The notes beneath the pieces were generated by a model that was not told where the DNA came from, ran no database searches, and worked only from the letters and a program-made list of their open reading frames with translations. A stretch of 64,000 bases of DNA from an uncultured Spirochaetota bacterium. GTDB taxonomy: Bacteria > Spirochaetota > Spirochaetia > JAFGXN01. Numbering within the stretch: position 1 is the first letter of the stretch; each line of letters begins with the position of its first letter. The translations under genes were made by a program, and so were the position numbers. Below, piece after piece: positions 61,801 through 64,000 of this stretch. The stretch covers positions 1 to 64,000 of the forward strand of contig CALXOJ010000004.1 in assembly GCA_944390005.1 (NCBI GenBank), given 5' to 3'.

Positions 61801-63176
61801 CCACCTACCCGAAGGCGGATTTGGAATACGACAATCTGTGGTTTTCTCCGGATGGAGACGGTTTGCGCGACGTGCTGACATGGAAACAGAGCTCCTCCTC
61901 GGAATCTTTGTGGCGCGGCGTGATCAAAGATCAGAACGGTCGGATTGTTCGAAATTTTAAAACTTCCGGGACTCTGTCTGATTTCGAGTGGGATGGAAAA
62001 AACAATCAGGGCAATCTGCTGCCTAACGGCGTTTATTCTTATGAATTGGAATCGGTCGATGAGGCAGGCAATCGTTTTTTTGCCGAGGTTAAAGAAATTC
62101 ATCTTGATAAAACGCCGACATTGGTTTCGGTTTCCGCTTCTTCCAAGGGAATTTCACCGAATGGTGACGGACGTCTTGATGCGATGACGCTGAAACCGAC
62201 TGTTTCGTATAAAACCGGAATTGAAAGCTGGCGTATTTTGATTCAAGGTGAAAAAGGACAAAAAACGTATTCAGGTGATGGACCCACGCTTCCCGATTCT
62301 CTTGTTTGGGACGGAAAAACTGATGACGGGCAGATAGCGGAAGGCAATTACCGTCTGACATTTGCCGTTGATTATCTGAAAGGAAATCGTCCCGAAGCTG
62401 TCATTGAGAGTCTTGTCGTCGATGTGACTCCTCCGGTACTGAATGTCGACTTGTCTCCGCTGCCGTTTTCGCCTGACAATGATAATGTTAACGACGAATT
62501 GTTGATTCATATCGCCTTTGATGATGCGAGCGAGATTGCCAAGTGGCAGTTTGCGATTTTCGATCCGAAAAACAATCCGTTTAAGAGTTTTGCCGGTCGC
62601 GGCAAACGGGTCGATGCGATTCGTTGGGACGGTCGTTCCGGCAAAGGAGATACCGTTTTTTCGGCGGAAGATTATCCGTATCGGTTTATGGCGGCGGACG
62701 AGTGGGGAAATTACAGCGAAATTTCCGGCGTCATTCCTGTGGATATTCTTGTCGTCAAAGACGGCGATCATCTGAAAATTCAAATCGCCAATATCATCTT
62801 TGCCGCAAATTCGCCGTCGCTGGAGAGTTCCGATCCCGAATCGACAGCGAAAAACCGCGCCGTTTTAAATCGATTGGCGCAAACGCTGAAAAAATACAAA
62901 TCGTATCAGGTTCAGGTCGAAGGTCATGCCAACGCGGTTTTGTGGTACGATGAAGCGCGGGCGCAGAGAGAAGAGGCTGAAGCTTTGTATCCGCTTTCTT
63001 TGGCTCGGGCGCAAACCATTGTCAACGAGTTGGTCAAAGTCGGTATCGAACCGTCGCGGTTGTCGGCGGTCGGACGCGGCGGAAAATTTCCGATTGTTGA
63101 TCCGAAAAAAGATGCCGAGTTGTGGAAACGCGAAAACTGGAAAAACCGGCGCGTCGAGTTTATTTTGGAAAAATAG
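58869..63176 (+). CDS. Large surface protein: beta-barrel, eight FlgD-Ig-like repeats, OmpA domain
   Basis: The 1435-residue protein has a signal peptide (MKRGFGILFLSLLLPVQLFS) and an N-terminal part, about 30-310, resembling PorV/UPF0164-type barrels (LGLGLKTVFGG, FGFVVRYIP). It then has eight repeats of 102-129 residues, each with a loop like FSPNGDG. These lie near residues 438, 567, 672, 780, 884, 992, 1094 and 1200, and most close with a WDG or FDG turn and a PDGxYxY strand. The OmpA-like domain fills about 1300-1435 (VQVEGHANA, LSLARAQTIV, RRVEFILEK). The loops resemble calcium sites. ATG 58869 has GGAGG six bases upstream. It probably links the outer membrane to peptidoglycan. Confidence 0.85.
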   Translation: MKRGFGILFLSLLLPVQLFSLSFEPNGESDRYYDLLNPGQTASGAGVLQSGSLTDTFVNPAVQAFRQRFAFDVNYAGIVGRTGEHENGYPGHALTFGAGLPSPVGYFTLTGGYFHSSWNEYALGNQGFFNVALGKKVYEELYLGLGLKTVFGGLEENPLDWLIAADLGVVHKPGRVGDVTDFQWGLALQNLGWGTLSPFSADQNNKGMIAPDLFSVQAGLSFSAFKTDRFRLGFESEIFLPSMMNFEVGAGFLFEFERIFAFSVSSRLNALQLRDGDYSDLLPSFGFVVRYIPKASDAVKAQELTEAHFKASSGAVDGLNLWTYQAGATVFLGGEDTYAPDIRFNVENDDPETDAFFEIDTEAAVSVGEISLRGDNRFDLIRNNTATEGIFHKTPPAHRILIAAGGEKENSLTPVAEDRPDKEIQPPPFSDNPQPSYFISPNFDGIRDSLKVKLDIRDTRLVQSYRFVVEDSTGEPVRVLQNKEQRAENRSLDFFRNLFRPYEGIYIPSEIEWDGTSDSGEIVPDGLYSFYLTATDENGNTAVTDRVYFVVDTVYPEVSFEYEADDLIFSPNRDGNKDFLDIGQVSSEEVLWKTQIENDFIGVVDRKNYEGRLPKRLVWGGGNQSGIPVPDGTYRYRAEAVDRAGNRTEAFLDGIVLNTEQTPVQLFVDAAAFSPKSESGLSFLTFTPDLTVKDDIIEWSVRIVNEADETVKELTGTGTDILGGFVFDGLQENGEPFPDGVYTARLDVVYRNGNRPRSVTPQFRIDTVSPSAAVEIPDAIFSPDEDGQKDRLEIVQTGTEEDEWTAEITDQDGRTVFSQKWYGKLPETFVFDGYGSDNQVLPDGEYVYKLSAVDAAGNAGESRAVAFTVDTKKSAVELKTDYAAFSPNGDGIKESVELIPEIENSGSLESFELTVINADDRVVRSFPNDGYIQPRYRFDGKDDDGTVLPDGLYRFRLNAVFENGQKAERLSRAVLLKTTYPKADLEYDNLWFSPDGDGLRDVLTWKQSSSSESLWRGVIKDQNGRIVRNFKTSGTLSDFEWDGKNNQGNLLPNGVYSYELESVDEAGNRFFAEVKEIHLDKTPTLVSVSASSKGISPNGDGRLDAMTLKPTVSYKTGIESWRILIQGEKGQKTYSGDGPTLPDSLVWDGKTDDGQIAEGNYRLTFAVDYLKGNRPEAVIESLVVDVTPPVLNVDLSPLPFSPDNDNVNDELLIHIAFDDASEIAKWQFAIFDPKNNPFKSFAGRGKRVDAIRWDGRSGKGDTVFSAEDYPYRFMAADEWGNYSEISGVIPVDILVVKDGDHLKIQIANIIFAANSPSLESSDPESTAKNRAVLNRLAQTLKKYKSYQVQVEGHANAVLWYDEARAQREEAEALYPLSLARAQTIVNELVKVGIEPSRLSAVGRGGKFPIVDPKKDAELWKRENWKNRRVEFILEK

Positions 63177-63184
63177 GAGTTGAG

Positions 63185-64000
63185 GTGAAGAGAAGAGTTG
63201 TCATTGCGCTTGTGGCAGCCGGAGCTTTTGCCGCCGTTTTGTCGATTTCAGTTGCGATTACTGCGGCTGTTTTAAATACGCCTCCGCGCGGAGTTGATGA
63301 TGTTCGATCGTTTTCGGTGGAGAGCGGGGAAGGTCTTTCTTCTATTGCCGAGAGGCTGAAAAAAGAAGGACTGATTCGCAGTACGGCGTTTTTTAAGACC
63401 GCGGCCACCCTCTCCGGCACTCAATATGCCGTTCAAAAAGGCGATTATCTTTTTGAAGGTCGGCCGAGTGCCTGTGAAATTCTTTCGATCTTAACATCGG
63501 GAAAGCAGTCGCTGACGGATGTGGTGATCCCGGAAGGGTTTACGGTCAGACAAACAGCGGAAACGTTGTTTGAGAACGGCATCATTGATGACCAGCAGAG
63601 TTTTCTCGATGCTGTCGCTCGTTTTCCTTTAGACGATTACGGAGTTGAAAAAACCGGAGCAGAGGGTTTTCTGTTTCCCGATACCTATGCGTTTCAAAAG
63701 CGAATGGAAAACGAAGAAGTTATTTCTGCTATGACCGATAACTTTTTTTCTAAAGTAAACAAGGCCGGTCTTCCCGTCGGAGAACGGTTTTATGAAGGCG
63801 TCGTTTTGGCTTCCATTATTGAGAAGGAGTATCAAGCCGAAGAGGAGGCTCCGTTAATTGCTTCCGTATTTGTCAATCGGTTGAAAAAAAATATGCGTTT
63901 GGAATCGTGCGCCACTGTATTGTACATTTTGACTGATATTCAGGGTAAGCCTCATCCCAACCGGTTGTTTTACACCGATTTGGAAATCGAAAGTCCGTTC
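63185..64000 (+). CDS. mltG: Endolytic transglycosylase MltG, N-terminal 272 residues (runs off the window)
   Basis: Cleaves nascent peptidoglycan strands at the inner membrane. From GTG 63185 (AGGAG five bases upstream) the protein has a transmembrane helix at about 6-30 and a LysM-like domain (VESGEGLSSIAERLKKEGLI). The YceG domain contains VIPEGFTVRQTAE, EGFLFPDTYAF and the catalytic Glu213 in LASIIEKE. SCATVLYIL and LFYTDLEIESPF follow before the window ends, so perhaps 60 to 80 residues are missing. It lies eight bases after the OmpA-repeat gene. Confidence 0.93.
   Translation, partial: MKRRVVIALVAAGAFAAVLSISVAITAAVLNTPPRGVDDVRSFSVESGEGLSSIAERLKKEGLIRSTAFFKTAATLSGTQYAVQKGDYLFEGRPSACEILSILTSGKQSLTDVVIPEGFTVRQTAETLFENGIIDDQQSFLDAVARFPLDDYGVEKTGAEGFLFPDTYAFQKRMENEEVISAMTDNFFSKVNKAGLPVGERFYEGVVLASIIEKEYQAEEEAPLIASVFVNRLKKNMRLESCATVLYILTDIQGKPHPNRLFYTDLEIESPF

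Overview
The window looks like a spirochaete chromosome, most likely from the Treponema/Spirochaetaceae side. GC appears to be in the mid-to-high 40s by eye. The evidence is gene content and order. The run rplU-prp-rpmA-obg-nadD-yqeK-rsfS followed by ispE-spoVG-rplY-pth-tilS-ftsH resembles the order I recall from Borrelia (around bb0778-bb0789; recalled, not checked). Several other products are of spirochaete type: lipoproteins, a DUF115/MptE-like protein, a FlgD-Ig/OmpA surface protein and a LysM protein with a degenerate LytM domain. Genes are tightly packed, many starts are TTG or GTG, and convergent genes often share or overlap stop codons.

Layout. 1-236: six 15-bp tandem repeats and the possible tail of a gene entering from the left. 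237-7329 (minus): a type I restriction-modification island, hsdM-hsdS-AlbA_2-hsdR, with mosaic base composition and a separate hsdR promoter. 7353-14316: an rRNA uracil methyltransferase, a DUF4015 glycosidase-like exported protein, glycerol kinase, a small membrane protein and 2-isopropylmalate synthase. 14425-24103: a spirochaete-type unknown, argS, the L21/Prp/L27/Obg/NadD/YqeK/LytR-like/RsfS cluster, a very acidic small protein, IspE and SpoVG. 24175-30595: tRNA-Gln, L25, Pth, TilS, FtsH and LepA. 30576-40045: DUF115 protein, PPIase, LysM/LytM protein, RecO, RecJ, a lipoprotein and a beta-barrel protein. 40082-51285: folD, a two-gene purH, miaB, a LapA-like protein, a TPR-SPOR protein, a lipoprotein, then guaB-purA-guaA. 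51286-57889: a six-gene polyamine operon behind a long structured leader. 57926-64000: tRNA-Thr and tRNA-Tyr, a YkgJ-type protein, a small unknown, a 1435-residue FlgD-Ig/OmpA protein and the start of mltG.

How the genes work together. folD supplies one-carbon units to the purH pair, and guaB, purA and guaA partition IMP to GMP and AMP, so the middle of the window is a purine block. The polyamine operon encodes arginine decarboxylase, agmatinase, AdoMet decarboxylase and spermidine synthase, and also carboxynorspermidine dehydrogenase and decarboxylase. It therefore appears to hold two complete routes to spermidine behind one promoter.

The strongest candidates for something undescribed are three. 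First, the roughly 270-nt leader of speD has a long-range 8-bp helix, five clear local hairpins and a sequestered ribosome-binding site. Second, several genes have a sigma70-type -10 box 5-7 nt before the start codon and no Shine-Dalgarno sequence, which predicts leaderless mRNAs. Third, the two spermidine pathways are co-encoded. All functional calls are made by reading motifs; no database search was run.
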